A stretch of 64,000 bases of DNA from Hyphomicrobiales bacterium (GTDB taxonomy: Bacteria > Pseudomonadota > Alphaproteobacteria > Rhizobiales > Rhizobiaceae), in assembly GCA_900489925.1 (NCBI GenBank), contig UEHQ01000004.1, positions 81,332-145,331 of the forward strand, given 5' to 3'. The position numbers and the translations under genes were made by a program. Below are positions 41,692-50,938 of the stretch, piece by piece (position 1 is the first letter of the stretch; each line of letters opens with the position of its first letter). The notes under the pieces are model-generated. The model was not told the DNA's origin and ran no database searches. It was given only the letters and a program-made list of their open reading frames with translations.

Positions 41692-43788
41692 TCAGGCTGC
41701 AGCGTCCTGTGGAGGCTCGCGCATAACGACTTGATTTTCCGTGCCGATCGCATCGGTGCGAGCGGGCTGGGCATTGACCAACGCCTCGATCTCCTCGCGC
41801 GGCATCGGCTTACCGAACAGGAAGCCCTGCACCTGCAGGCAGCCTTCGCGGCGCAGGAAGTCGATGTGCTCCTCGCGCTCGACGCCCTCGGCAAGCACCG
41901 GGATATCCAGGCTCTGGGCCAGAATAAGCGTCGAACGAACGATAGCCGCCGATTGCTTGTTGCTGACCACGCCGTCGATGAAGGCTCGGTCGATCTTGAT
42001 CTTGTCGAAGGGGAAGCTCTGCAGCGTCGACAGTGATGAATAACCTGTCCCGTAATCGTCCATCGCCACCTTGACGCCGAGCGCCTTCAGGCGCCGGATC
42101 ACGTTCAGGGCATGCGCATGGTCGGCAACAATGCCGGATTCCGTAATCTCGAGTTCGAGGCGTGAAGGGGCCAGACCGCTGTCCGCCAGGATCTGCTGCA
42201 CGATCAACGGCAGCCGGCTGTCGGCAAGCTGTTGCGCCGCGACGTTGACGGCAATTCCAAGTGGGTTCTGCCATTTCGCCGCTTCGCTGCAAGCCGTCCT
42301 CAAGACCCACTCGCCAAGCTCCATGATGAAACCCGTCTTTTCCGCGATCGGGATAAACTCGCCGGGCGAAACGAAACCGCGCGTCGAGTGCTTCCACCTC
42401 AACAGGACTTCGAGACCGACCACCTCGCGGCTCACCGTATCGTTCTGCTGCTGGTAGAACAGTGTGAACTCGCCGCGCTTGAGGCCTTCGCGCATCTCCA
42501 TCGCCAAGGCATTGCGCGCACGCGCGGCTTCGTCCATCGAAGGATCGTAGAAGCAGATACTGCTGCCGACCGTCGCCTTCGCGCGGTACATGGCGACATC
42601 CGCCTGCGATAGCAGATCGTCGATCGTCCGGGCCTGGTTGGGGAAGCTTGAAATACCGATGCTCGATCCGACGGAAAGCAGCTGACCGTTCCATTCGACA
42701 GGACGCTCGACCTCATCAAGAATGCGCTGGGCGAGCGCCGTGGCCTCCGAGCGGGCGACATCATCGCGCATGACGACGACAAACTCGTCGCCGCCTGCTC
42801 TCGCGGCAAACTGTCCCTTGTCGGTTATCTTCGCCAGCCGTTCGCCGATCGCCCGCAGCACGGCATCGCCTGCGGCGTGCCCGTGAACGTCATTGATCTC
42901 CTTGAAGCGATCGAGGTCGAAGCTCAGCACCGTGATGTTGCTCGACATGTCGTTCAGGCTCTTAATCATCAGCGGCAGGTGCTCGTTCAGCCCTGCCCGG
43001 TTAGCAAGGTGCGTGAGCGGATCATGAAGCGACAGGTGCCGATACCGCGCAACGGCGGCGACCGTGGACTGCATGTCGATGATATAGGTCGATGCGCCAA
43101 GCAGGAGGATGATGACCATCACGGCTCCGACAAGGCTGGTCATGACCCCAACCGAGAGGATCTCGCGCGAAACGGTTACCGTCGCATCAGGCACGATCGT
43201 CATACCGGCCATGCCGATGAAATGCGTCGACACGATCGCCAGGATCAATGGCAAGGCGGAGCCGCACTTGCTGAAACGCGATGTGGGCCTTGCGACGCGA
43301 TTGGTCACCAGCGCTCCAAACCCGGCCGCTGCAACAAGCGACGCCGCGACATAAGGCCGGCTCCACTCGATATCGCCGGCAACCTCAAAGCCGGCAATAC
43401 CAATATAGTGCATCGCTGCAACGCCGAGACCGACGATGGCACCGCCGGCTTCAATCAGCGCACCCTTGCGAGAAAGAGAAGCAATGGAAAAGCCGGTCAT
43501 CGCCGACGCTATGCCGATGAACAGTGACAAAAGCGTCAGCGTTGGGTCGTAGCCGGTCAGCACCGGCGTCTGAAAGCCGAGCATGGCAATGAAGTGGGTG
43601 GTCCAGATCGTCGCCCCGCCGACAAATCCGGATAGAAAGAGCCAGTTAAGCTTCTGAAGTCCCTGGGTTCTTCTCACCTTGGCGAAAAGCCTCACCGTCA
43701 ACAGCGACCCAAGTACGCAGATGATGGTTGCAAAGAGCAGATGGGAGGGGCTGTGTTCAACAGCGATGCAGGAAAAAAGACGGAGCAT
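41692..43788 (-). CDS. MHYT-GGDEF-EAL c-di-GMP protein
   Basis: A 698-residue membrane protein. The N-terminal MHYT sensor has several hydrophobic segments with the motifs THFIAMLG, AMHYIGIAG and THFIGMAG, proposed to bind copper or diatomic gases. A GGDEF domain (~265-420, AGGDEFVVVM) and an EAL domain (~435-680) follow. The EAL motif reads EVL (GLEVLLRWK), but the rest of the active site looks intact (LEITESG, MDDYGTGYSS, KIKIDRAFI, ILAEGVE). Both synthesis and breakdown of c-di-GMP are possible. The ATG is preceded by an in-frame TTG, and no strong ribosome-binding site was seen. Confidence 0.88.
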   Translation of the reverse strand: MLRLFSCIAVEHSPSHLLFATIICVLGSLLTVRLFAKVRRTQGLQKLNWLFLSGFVGGATIWTTHFIAMLGFQTPVLTGYDPTLTLLSLFIGIASAMTGFSIASLSRKGALIEAGGAIVGLGVAAMHYIGIAGFEVAGDIEWSRPYVAASLVAAAGFGALVTNRVARPTSRFSKCGSALPLILAIVSTHFIGMAGMTIVPDATVTVSREILSVGVMTSLVGAVMVIILLLGASTYIIDMQSTVAAVARYRHLSLHDPLTHLANRAGLNEHLPLMIKSLNDMSSNITVLSFDLDRFKEINDVHGHAAGDAVLRAIGERLAKITDKGQFAARAGGDEFVVVMRDDVARSEATALAQRILDEVERPVEWNGQLLSVGSSIGISSFPNQARTIDDLLSQADVAMYRAKATVGSSICFYDPSMDEAARARNALAMEMREGLKRGEFTLFYQQQNDTVSREVVGLEVLLRWKHSTRGFVSPGEFIPIAEKTGFIMELGEWVLRTACSEAAKWQNPLGIAVNVAAQQLADSRLPLIVQQILADSGLAPSRLELEITESGIVADHAHALNVIRRLKALGVKVAMDDYGTGYSSLSTLQSFPFDKIKIDRAFIDGVVSNKQSAAIVRSTLILAQSLDIPVLAEGVEREEHIDFLRREGCLQVQGFLFGKPMPREEIEALVNAQPARTDAIGTENQVVMREPPQDAAA

Positions 43789-43983
43789 CAAAAGGGACCA
43801 GATTGAGACATCCCCTCATAGCCACTCCGACATTAGTATTCCTTAATGATCCAGGAAATCCCGGCCTATGGTTAAATCTTGACGACCGGCTGCAACTTCT
43901 GAATTCGCGAGTGGCGGAAAAGCTCGACGCTCGCTTGTCCGATATGGCGAAACCACGTAAAAATGTTCGAAATTCCCAGCAAG

Positions 43984-44012
43984 CTTGCCTTTGCGGCACA
44001 ACTATACTATAG
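43984..44012 (+). promoter_or_regulatory. rplY promoter
   Basis: CTTGCC (43984-43989), 17-base spacer, CTATAG (44007-44012), a close match to the rhizobial housekeeping consensus. Transcription would start near 44019, giving a 115-nt leader. Confidence 0.6.
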
Positions 44013-44036
44013 CGCACGCGTCCGCGCAGACACCCT

Positions 44037-44076
44037 TGGAGGCAACGCGGATGAGGATGGGTAACCCCCGCCTCCA
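44037..44076 (+). promoter_or_regulatory. rplY leader hairpin sequestering a ribosome-binding site
   Basis: TGGAGGC (44037-44043) is perfectly complementary to GCCTCCA (44070-44076), with the leader-ORF start codon in the 26-base loop. The stem covers the GGAGG ribosome-binding site of that ORF. A role in translational control of rplY is inferred. Confidence 0.45.
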
Positions 44077-44116
44077 GTTCCGTACAGGCACACGCCATGC
44101 GGAGCTCTCCAAATAA
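44051..44116 (+). CDS. Putative leader ORF upstream of rplY
   Basis: A 21-codon frame ([21 protein letters not shown]) whose ATG has TTGGAGG eight bases upstream. It ends with TAA 17 bases before the rplY start. It lies in the predicted rplY leader with the hairpin at 44037-44076. No homology was recognised, and coding is not proven. Confidence 0.35.
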   Translation: MRMGNPRLQFRTGTRHAELSK

Positions 44117-44133
44117 CCTCGGAAGGAAAAGTC

Positions 44134-44736
44134 ATGAGCCACGCAAGCTACGAGCTCAAGGCCGAGGCGCGCGAACGGGTTGGTAAGGGGTCCGCCCGTG
44201 AACTTCGCCGCAACGGTTTGATTCCCGCTGTCATCTATGGTGACAAGCAGGCCCCAATTTCTATCGCTCTCAGCACCAATGAGGTGACGAAGCGCATCCA
44301 CGCCGGCGGTTTCATGACCACCGTTGCAACGATCGAAGTCGACGGCAAGAAGTACAAGGTTCTGCCGAAGGACTACCAGCTCGATCCGGTTCGCGACTTC
44401 ACGATGCACGTAGACTTCCTGCGCGTTTCGGGCAACACCCAGGTCACCGTTGAAATCCCGGTTCACTTCATCAACGAAGAGAAGTCCCAGGGCCTCAAGG
44501 TTGGCGGCGTTCTGAACATCGTTCGTCACGAAATCGAAGTTCATTGCCCGGCAGACGCTATCCCGGAATTCTTCAACATTGACCTCAGCGGCAAGAAGAT
44601 CGGCGACAGCATCCATATCTCGGAAGTCACCCTGCCGAAGGGCGTGACGACGGTTATCGACCGCGACTTCACGATCGCAACGATCGTTGCTCCGGCAGGC
44701 GGCGTTGCCGAAGAAGCTGGCGAAGCAGAAGCTTAA
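44134..44736 (+). CDS. rplY: 50S ribosomal protein L25 (CTC form)
   Basis: A 200-residue long-form L25/CTC protein that binds 5S rRNA. The N-terminal L25 domain ([28 protein letters not shown] at ~8-35) and the C-terminal beta domain ([31 protein letters not shown] and onwards) are complete. CGGAAGGA precedes the ATG. It is a single gene with a leader and its own terminator; pth lies further downstream behind two other genes. Confidence 0.96.
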   Translation: MSHASYELKAEARERVGKGSARELRRNGLIPAVIYGDKQAPISIALSTNEVTKRIHAGGFMTTVATIEVDGKKYKVLPKDYQLDPVRDFTMHVDFLRVSGNTQVTVEIPVHFINEEKSQGLKVGGVLNIVRHEIEVHCPADAIPEFFNIDLSGKKIGDSIHISEVTLPKGVTTVIDRDFTIATIVAPAGGVAEEAGEAEA

Positions 44737-44760
44737 TAGCTTCCATAATTTGTAAAGCAT

Positions 44761-44793
44761 AAGGCCCGCTTTCTCCGGAAGGCGGGCCTTTTC
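44761..44793 (+). terminator. rplY terminator
   Basis: Stem AAGGCCCGC / GCGGGCCTT, loop of 12 bases, followed by TTTTCATTT. Confidence 0.85.
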
Positions 44794-44920
44794 ATTTGGG
44801 CGAAGGAGGTCGTTTCAGCAACATTTAATACATTTCATGGAAGCATCCGGTACCGCTTATGAAAGTCCTGCGATGGCAGGAAGCGATAAAAAAGGTACGG
44901 CAGGGAGCCGACAGGAAAAT

Positions 44921-47275
44921 ATGAACAATTCCGTTCAGAACAGATTTCTGGCGATCGTTTGCGGAGCCCTCCTCCTCTTCGTTGCCCCTCTGTTTGTTCT
45001 CTTCCTGTTTCTTTCCTCGGAGCGTGCGGACAAGGAAATCCGCGACCATATCTCCGTTCTTCTTGTTGCAAACGCGCAGGCACTGGCGAAACCTTTGTGG
45101 GATCTCGACGAAGACAGCGTCGCGCAGATCAGTGCAACCGTCGTTTCACAAGGCGCGATCGTCAAGGTTCAGGTCCGCGATCAGTCCGGGCAGCTGGATG
45201 TCACCCAGTCGACCATTCCGAAGTCTTTCGGCGGCGAACTCGTCCAGGTATCGCGCGCCATCATCTACAACACGGTCGATGGCCCGAAGAACCTCGGCAC
45301 CATCTCCGTCTTCTATCCTGCGCTTGGCCTGTTCTCGGGGCTGAAGCATGAAGAGATCGTCTTCATGTCGATCTTCATCTTCGCGGTGCTCACCGTCTTC
45401 AGCTCGGCATTGATCGGTAACCGCATCTTCATTATCCGTCCGCTGATGCGCCTGATTGCCGCCACCGAGGCAACGCGCCAGCTGGGTTCGCGCCACCACG
45501 TCGACTGGCACTCGAACGACGAAATGGGCCGCCTTGCCCGCGGCTTCAACGAGATGCAATCCAAGCTCGAACGCGAGGAGCAGGAGCTGAAGCTCGCCCA
45601 TCGCCGCGCGATCGACATCTACGACCTCACGCCCGCCATGCTGTTCTCGCTCGACGAGGACGATCGGATCACCGCCGTCAGCGACTACTGGCTGGTCGCC
45701 ACCGGCTATGAGCGTCCGCGCGTTGTCGGCAGCAGGTTCACCGATCTGGTAACATCGGATACCAGGGAGGCCTTCCTCAATCGCAAGAAGGACGGCGGCA
45801 CCGCTGTTGATGTGACCGTGAAGTTCCTTTGCGCAGACGGCCGCCTGATGGACGTCCTGATCCTGGAATCGAAAGCCGCCACAGGCGGCCACGACATGCT
45901 TTCGCTGTCCGTCATGACCGACGTGACGGAACTCAAGGCATCCGAAGCGCGGAACCACCGCCAGGCGATCAGCGACCATCTGACGGGCCTGCTGAACCGC
46001 CAGGGTTTCGAGACGGTCCTCGACGGGAAGATCGGCGAAGCCGACGCTGCCGCCCAGGAATTGGCCTGCCTGTTCGTCGACCTCGATCGCTTCAAGTGGA
46101 TCAACGACAACCTCGGCCACGCCGAAGGCGACCGGGCTCTGCGTGAGTTCGTCGACCGCTTGAAGGCACATCTCGCGCCATCCGACGTGGCCGCTCGCCT
46201 CGGCGGTGACGAATTCGCGATCCTGTTGCCGGCAAAGGACGCCGCCCGCCGCGCGGCTGTTATGGCCGAGCAGATCGCTTCGATATTCCACGAGCCCTTC
46301 GGTGCCGATCTGCACCTCAGCGCCAGCGTCGGCATCGCGATCTATCCGCGGCATGCCACGACCGCCGCAGAGCTCCTGCAAAAATCCGACATGGCCATGT
46401 ACGCCAAGAAGCGTGACGGCAAAAACGGCGCGCAGCTCTTCGACAATGGCATGCTGGACCACGCACGCGCCCGCGCCGAGATCGAAACATGCATTGAGAC
46501 AGGCTTGGCCGAGGGCTGGTTCGACGCCTATCTGCAGCCGATCGTCAATCTGAACGGTCGCGGCATTGCCGGCTTCGAGGCCCTGATGCGCCTCAACCAT
46601 CCGCAAAAGGGGTTGATGCCTCCAGCCGAGATCATCAACGTTGCGGAAGAGACGGCGAAGATCGTGCGCGTCGGCAATGTCATCATGGAGAAGGCGATCG
46701 CGCATCTGGCCCGAATCTCGAAGCTCGCGGGCATGCAGGACAGCTATCTCGCCATCAATTTCTCGCCGCTGCAATTCGAAGCCGCCCTCCCCGCGCGACT
46801 GACCGCCCTGCTCGGCCGCCACGGCATCCGCCCGGAACGGATCGTCGTCGAGATCACCGAAGCGGTCCTGATGCACAACAATCCGGAAATCCGCATGATC
46901 GTCAGCGAATTGCGCCGTTTCGGCTGCCGCATCGCCCTGGACGACTTCGGCACGGGATACTCGTCACTGAGCTATCTCAATCGCTTCCCGGTCGATATCA
47001 TCAAGATCGACCAGTCCTTCACCCGCTCGATCAATGACGTCAACGAAGACGTGCGCCACAAGAGCCGCATGCTGGTTGAAAGCATTACCACCCTGTCTCA
47101 CAAGATGGATTGCACTGTCATCGCCGAAGGCATCGAGACGGAAGAGGAATGCAGGACGCTTTGCGAGATGGGCCTCGACTATGGTCAGGGTTACCTCTTC
47201 CACCGTCCTCAGAATGCTGCACAGCTGATCGAGCAGCTGACGGTCGTCAAGCTTACGGTCGCCCGTGCTTCATAA
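44921..47275 (+). CDS. HAMP-PAS-GGDEF-EAL c-di-GMP protein
   Basis: A 784-residue inner-membrane protein. Transmembrane segments lie near 10-32 and ~150-172 around a periplasmic sensor of about 115 residues. A HAMP domain (~172-225), PAS (~235-335), GGDEF (~355-510, LGGDEFAILL) and EAL (~520-770, GFEALMRL; VVEITEAV; LDDFGTGYSSLSY; IKIDQSFT; AEGIETEEE) follow. Both active sites appear intact. ATG 44921 (ACAGGA site) was preferred to an ATG 28 codons upstream that lacks one. A solute-binding protein gene follows by 23 bp and may supply the periplasmic input. Confidence 0.92.
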   Translation: MNNSVQNRFLAIVCGALLLFVAPLFVLFLFLSSERADKEIRDHISVLLVANAQALAKPLWDLDEDSVAQISATVVSQGAIVKVQVRDQSGQLDVTQSTIPKSFGGELVQVSRAIIYNTVDGPKNLGTISVFYPALGLFSGLKHEEIVFMSIFIFAVLTVFSSALIGNRIFIIRPLMRLIAATEATRQLGSRHHVDWHSNDEMGRLARGFNEMQSKLEREEQELKLAHRRAIDIYDLTPAMLFSLDEDDRITAVSDYWLVATGYERPRVVGSRFTDLVTSDTREAFLNRKKDGGTAVDVTVKFLCADGRLMDVLILESKAATGGHDMLSLSVMTDVTELKASEARNHRQAISDHLTGLLNRQGFETVLDGKIGEADAAAQELACLFVDLDRFKWINDNLGHAEGDRALREFVDRLKAHLAPSDVAARLGGDEFAILLPAKDAARRAAVMAEQIASIFHEPFGADLHLSASVGIAIYPRHATTAAELLQKSDMAMYAKKRDGKNGAQLFDNGMLDHARARAEIETCIETGLAEGWFDAYLQPIVNLNGRGIAGFEALMRLNHPQKGLMPPAEIINVAEETAKIVRVGNVIMEKAIAHLARISKLAGMQDSYLAINFSPLQFEAALPARLTALLGRHGIRPERIVVEITEAVLMHNNPEIRMIVSELRRFGCRIALDDFGTGYSSLSYLNRFPVDIIKIDQSFTRSINDVNEDVRHKSRMLVESITTLSHKMDCTVIAEGIETEEECRTLCEMGLDYGQGYLFHRPQNAAQLIEQLTVVKLTVARAS

Positions 47276-47298
47276 GCGCTAAGTAGGAAGGCATAACG

Positions 47299-48018
47299 AT
47301 GAAACGCCTGTTGATCCTTGCTCTTCTCGGTCTTTCTTCGTTTGCGCCGGCCAAGGCGGAAACAGTCACGCTGTATACCGAAGACTATCCGCCGTTCAGC
47401 TATCGCGAGGGCAAGGAACTCAAGGGGGCATCCGTCGACCAGGTGGAGGCCGTCATGACGGCGGCAGGCATCGACCACAAGGTCGAGATGATGCCATGGA
47501 CGCGCGCCTACGCTCTCGCTCAAACCACGGCAATGACATGCGTGTTCACCACCGCACACAGCCAGCAACGTGACGCGCTGTTCAAATGGGTGGAACCGCT
47601 GCTCCTCGATCAGAATATTCTGATCACCAAATCAGGATCGGGCGTCTCCGCGAACAATATCGAGGACGCCAGGCGATACACGGTCGGCACGCATCGAGGC
47701 GACTACACCGAGACGCTTCTCAAGGAAAAAGGCTTCACCAGGATCGACGTCGCATCCGATTTCAATGCGTCGCTTCGCAAGCTGCTGAACGGTCGCATCG
47801 ACATGATGCCGATCTCGGAATCCTTTTATGAGAAATTGAAGAAGGAACAGCCGCTGGAGAAGGTCGCCCTCCTCTCCTCCCAGCCTCTGGGCATTGCCTG
47901 CGAGAAGAATTTCCCTCCGGATCTTCTGGTAAAGATGCAGGATGCCTTGAGCAAAATGATCGCTGATGGCACGCAAAGGGCAATCTTCCAAAAGTACGGT
48001 CTGCATCCCACCTATTGA
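47299..48018 (+). CDS. Periplasmic solute-binding protein (SBP family 3)
   Basis: A 239-residue exported protein. A signal peptide (MKRLLILALLGLSSFAPAKAE) precedes a family 3 binding fold (VTLYTEDYPPFSYREGKELKGASVDQVEAVM; ESFYEKLKKEQPLEKVALLSSQPLGIACEKNFPPDLL). No permease or ATPase gene is adjacent. Its close coupling to the HAMP-PAS-GGDEF-EAL gene (23 bp, AGGAAGG site) suggests a ligand-delivering partner for that protein's periplasmic domain rather than a transporter component. This is inference from gene order. Confidence 0.83.
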   Translation: MKRLLILALLGLSSFAPAKAETVTLYTEDYPPFSYREGKELKGASVDQVEAVMTAAGIDHKVEMMPWTRAYALAQTTAMTCVFTTAHSQQRDALFKWVEPLLLDQNILITKSGSGVSANNIEDARRYTVGTHRGDYTETLLKEKGFTRIDVASDFNASLRKLLNGRIDMMPISESFYEKLKKEQPLEKVALLSSQPLGIACEKNFPPDLLVKMQDALSKMIADGTQRAIFQKYGLHPTY

Positions 48019-48108
48019 TTTTCCGCGAGAACCGCTCGCTTGTGCTTGACTTTGACGCCGTTTCGCGGTGGTGAACGGCAAAGCGACCTTGCGAGGAATG
48101 AACGCGCC

Positions 48109-48828
48109 ATGCTGATCATCGCCGGCCTCGGCAATCCCGGCGGCAAATATGCCGGAAACCGCCATAACATTGGCTTCATGGCTGTCGATGCCATCCACCG
48201 CCGCCACAGTTTTTCGCCATGGGCGAAGAAGTTTAAGGCCGAGATCGCCGAAGGCGAAATCGGCGGTGAAAAGGTGCTGCTGATCAAACCGCAGACCTAC
48301 ATGAACCTGTCCGGCGAATCCGTCGGCGAGGCCATGCGCTTCTACAAGCTGCAGCCGGCCGATCTCGTCGCCATCTACGACGAACTGGACCTGCCGCCCG
48401 CCAAGGCGCGCATCAAGACCGGCGGCGGCCATGGTGGCCACAACGGCATCAAGTCCCTCGATGCCCACTGCGGCAAGGAATACCGTCGTCTGCGGCTCGG
48501 CATCGGCCATCCCGGCGTCAAGGAACTGGTGCAGCATCATGTGCTCGGCGATTTTGCCAAGGTCGACCAGACCTGGCTCGAGCCGATGCTCGACGCGCTC
48601 GCCGACAACGCCGAGATGCTGGTGCGGAAAGAAGATTCGCAGCTCATGAACAAGCTCGCCCTGGCGGTCGGCGGCAAGGCCGACGAGGACAAGCCGAAGG
48701 CTGAGAAGAAGCCGGTCGCCAAGTCGCACATCCATCAGGCGCGCAACCACGCGCAGCCGAAAGCGCTCCCGACAACAGGACCGATGGCCGAGATGCTGAA
48801 AAAGATGTTCGGCAACAAGGGAGAGTGA
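48109..48828 (+). CDS. pth: Peptidyl-tRNA hydrolase
   Basis: A 239-residue enzyme that releases tRNA from peptidyl-tRNA dropped during translation. The family motifs are [22 protein letters not shown] (catalytic His ~21), [13 protein letters not shown] and [30 protein letters not shown] basic, Lys/Pro-rich C-terminal tail (~200-239) exceeds the E. coli form. ATG 48109 has a GAGGAA site; upstream frame lacks homology. A GNAT gene follows by 3 bp. Confidence 0.96.
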   Translation: MLIIAGLGNPGGKYAGNRHNIGFMAVDAIHRRHSFSPWAKKFKAEIAEGEIGGEKVLLIKPQTYMNLSGESVGEAMRFYKLQPADLVAIYDELDLPPAKARIKTGGGHGGHNGIKSLDAHCGKEYRRLRLGIGHPGVKELVQHHVLGDFAKVDQTWLEPMLDALADNAEMLVRKEDSQLMNKLALAVGGKADEDKPKAEKKPVAKSHIHQARNHAQPKALPTTGPMAEMLKKMFGNKGE

Positions 48829-48831
48829 CCG

Positions 48832-49284
48832 GTGAGCGACGCGGCCTTTTCGATCCGCCGGGCTGCGGCGGATGACCTGGAAAGCCTGATCGAGCTCTAT
48901 CGTCACTTCAACTCCGGCGATCCCGTACTCGCTCCCGCCAGGGCCGAGGAACGTTTCGCGGCCATGCTGGCCCAGCCCGGAATGTCCGTTTTCATCAGCT
49001 TTCTTGGCACTGCACCGACCAGCACGGTAACGCTGATCGTCATTCCGAACCTGACGCGAAACGGCGCCTCCTACGCACTGATCGAGAATGTCGTCACCCA
49101 TGGTGACTACAGGAAGCGAGGTCATGCGGGCGCGCTCATCCGCCACGCCGTAGACGCGGCATGGGATGCTGGCTGCTACAAGGTCATGCTGCTGACCGGA
49201 TCAAAGGATCCCTCGACGCTGCGCTTCTATGAGAACTGCGGTTTCGTTCAGGACAAGACGGGTTACCAGATCCGCCGCCAGTAG
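48832..49284 (+). CDS. GNAT-family N-acetyltransferase
   Basis: A 150-residue acetyl-CoA-dependent acyltransferase. It shows the GNAT core SFSIRRAAADDLESLIELY at the start, and the acetyl-CoA motif ENVVTHGDYRKRGHAGALIRHAV (~83-105). A C-terminal FYENCGFV closes the fold. The start is GTG 48832 with GGGAGAG. It follows pth by 3 bp, so co-expression is likely; substrate unknown. Confidence 0.87.
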   Translation: MSDAAFSIRRAAADDLESLIELYRHFNSGDPVLAPARAEERFAAMLAQPGMSVFISFLGTAPTSTVTLIVIPNLTRNGASYALIENVVTHGDYRKRGHAGALIRHAVDAAWDAGCYKVMLLTGSKDPSTLRFYENCGFVQDKTGYQIRRQ

Positions 49285-49287
49285 GGA

Positions 49288-49599
49288 CTATTCCTCGGGT
49301 TCGGTGACGAACATCAGCGGAAAGCCAGCCTCCTTGCCGAAGTCCACCGCCTCTTTCGCCTTGGTCTCGGCGATGTCCTTGGCGCAGACGACCACCACTG
49401 ATGTACCCAGCTTGTGCGCCGTCAGCATCACGCGGTAGCCGGTTTCCTCGCTCATCCGGAAAACGGCCTTGAGAACGGCGATGACGAATTCGCGCGGCGT
49501 ATAGTCGTCATTGACGAGAATGACCTTGTACAGCTTCGGCCGATCCAGCTTCGGCTTCGACGCGACTTTCGGTTTCTGGGCGATGTCGTTGTCACTCAT
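49288..49599 (-). CDS. clpS: ATP-dependent Clp protease adaptor ClpS
   Basis: A 103-residue adaptor that delivers N-degron substrates to ClpAP. Family sequence is complete: DRPKLYKVILVNDDYTPREFVIAVLKAVFRMSEETGYRVMLTAHKLGTSVVVVCAKDIAETKAKEAVDFGKEAGFP. ATG 49599 is preferred; ATG 49623 would add eight residues (MSSTGGPP). Agrobacterium and other Rhizobiales carry two ClpS paralogues of different specificity; which this is cannot be told from the window. Convergent with the GNAT gene, 3 bp apart. Confidence 0.93.
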   Translation of the reverse strand: MSDNDIAQKPKVASKPKLDRPKLYKVILVNDDYTPREFVIAVLKAVFRMSEETGYRVMLTAHKLGTSVVVVCAKDIAETKAKEAVDFGKEAGFPLMFVTEPEE

Positions 49600-49790
49600 C
49601 GGAGGTCCACCCGTTGATGACATGGGAACGGCGAGGTTAACGCTCGCTAAGGTCTATATTGCGCCGCAAAGGTCGCGGATCAAGACAAAGGCGCGCACTG
49701 ATGGCCTGCATATGCGCGAAAAGCTTGACCGCGCACCGCCTTTTATCCCATACGCACCCCCAAGAACTTCAAGAACAGCAGGTTTCAGCC

Positions 49791-50894
49791 ATGGGCTTCA
49801 AATGCGGTATCGTCGGTCTGCCGAATGTCGGCAAGTCGACCCTCTTCAACGCGCTCACCAAGACGGCGGCAGCGCAGGCGGCAAACTATCCCTTCTGCAC
49901 GATCGAGCCGAACACCGGCGAAGTCGCGGTGCCGGATCCGCGCATGCAGAAGCTGGCGTCCATCGCCGGCTCCAAGGAAATCATTCCGACCCGCATCTCC
50001 TTCGTCGACATCGCCGGCCTCGTGCGCGGCGCGTCCAAGGGTGAAGGCCTCGGCAACAAGTTCCTCGCCAACATCCGCGAAGTCGATGCCGTCGTGCACG
50101 TGCTACGCTGCTTCGAGGACGACGACATCACCCACGTCGAAGGCCGTATCAATCCGGTCGGCGATGCCGATACGATCGAGACCGAACTGATGCTCGCCGA
50201 TCTCGAAAGCCTGGAGCGCCGCGTCGAGCAGACCCGCAAGCGCGCCACCGGCAAGGACAAGGAATCGATGGCGCAGCTTCCTGTTATGGAAGCCGTGATC
50301 AAGCTGCTGAACGAGGGCAAGCCTGCTCGCCTTCTCCTGAAGACGCTGGCGCCTGAAGAGATCGAGATCCTCAAGGGCCTCAACCTCCTGACCTCGCATC
50401 CGGTCCTCTACGTCTGCAACGTCGCCGAAGGCGACGCTTCCACCGGCAACGAGCACACCAAGGCCGTCGCCGCCATGGCGGAGAAGCAGGGTGCGGAATG
50501 CGTCATCATCTCGGCCGCCATCGAAGCCGAAGTCGCGCAGCTGCCGGAAGAAGAAGCGACGGAGTTCCTTTCCGCCCTCGGCCTGGAAGAAGCCGGTCTC
50601 GACCGCCTGATCCGTGCGGGCTATCACCTGCTCGACCTGATCACCTATTTCACCGTCGGCCCCAAGGAAACCCGCGCCTGGACCATCGTGCGCGGCACCA
50701 AGGCCCCGCAGGCGGCCGGCGTCATCCACACCGATTTCGAACGCGGCTTCATCCGCGCCTTCACCATCGGCTACGACGACTACATCAACTTCAAGGGTGA
50801 AGTCGGTGCCAAGGAAGCTGGCAAGGGCCGCGACGAAGGCAAGGAATACGTCGTCCAGGACGGCGACGTCATCCACTTCCGCTTTAACACCTGA
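49791..50894 (+). CDS. ychF: Redox-regulated ATPase YchF
   Basis: A 367-residue Obg-family P-loop ATPase. The G1 motif GLPNVGKST (~8-16), switch region and G3 [20 protein letters not shown] are present. The C-terminal TGS-like domain ([38 protein letters not shown]) is complete. YchF binds ATP rather than GTP and regulates oxidative-stress responses. AGCAGG precedes the ATG. A terminator lies just after the stop. Confidence 0.96.
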   Translation: MGFKCGIVGLPNVGKSTLFNALTKTAAAQAANYPFCTIEPNTGEVAVPDPRMQKLASIAGSKEIIPTRISFVDIAGLVRGASKGEGLGNKFLANIREVDAVVHVLRCFEDDDITHVEGRINPVGDADTIETELMLADLESLERRVEQTRKRATGKDKESMAQLPVMEAVIKLLNEGKPARLLLKTLAPEEIEILKGLNLLTSHPVLYVCNVAEGDASTGNEHTKAVAAMAEKQGAECVIISAAIEAEVAQLPEEEATEFLSALGLEEAGLDRLIRAGYHLLDLITYFTVGPKETRAWTIVRGTKAPQAAGVIHTDFERGFIRAFTIGYDDYINFKGEVGAKEAGKGRDEGKEYVVQDGDVIHFRFNT

Positions 50895-50910
50895 TACCCG
50901 AGTGACACGA

Positions 50911-50938
50911 ACTGCCGCCTATGCGGGCGGCAGTTTTT
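50911..50938. terminator. Terminator after ychF
   Basis: Stem ACTGCCGCC / GGGCGGCAGT with a T-run. It overlaps the 3' end of the convergent membrane-protein gene. Confidence 0.75.

Larger units (their letters stand above)
43789..44133. other. Intergenic region MHYT gene - rplY
   Basis: 345 bp between divergent genes. It holds the rplY promoter (43984-44012) and the leader with its ORF and hairpin (44019-44133). In the rest (43789-43983) only the presumed promoter of the MHYT-GGDEF-EAL gene is expected; nothing else was recognised. Confidence 0.5.

Noticed and set aside
45146..46876. 576-codon minus-strand frame opposite the HAMP-PAS-GGDEF-EAL gene
   Set aside because: No domain recognised; the + strand has all catalytic motifs.
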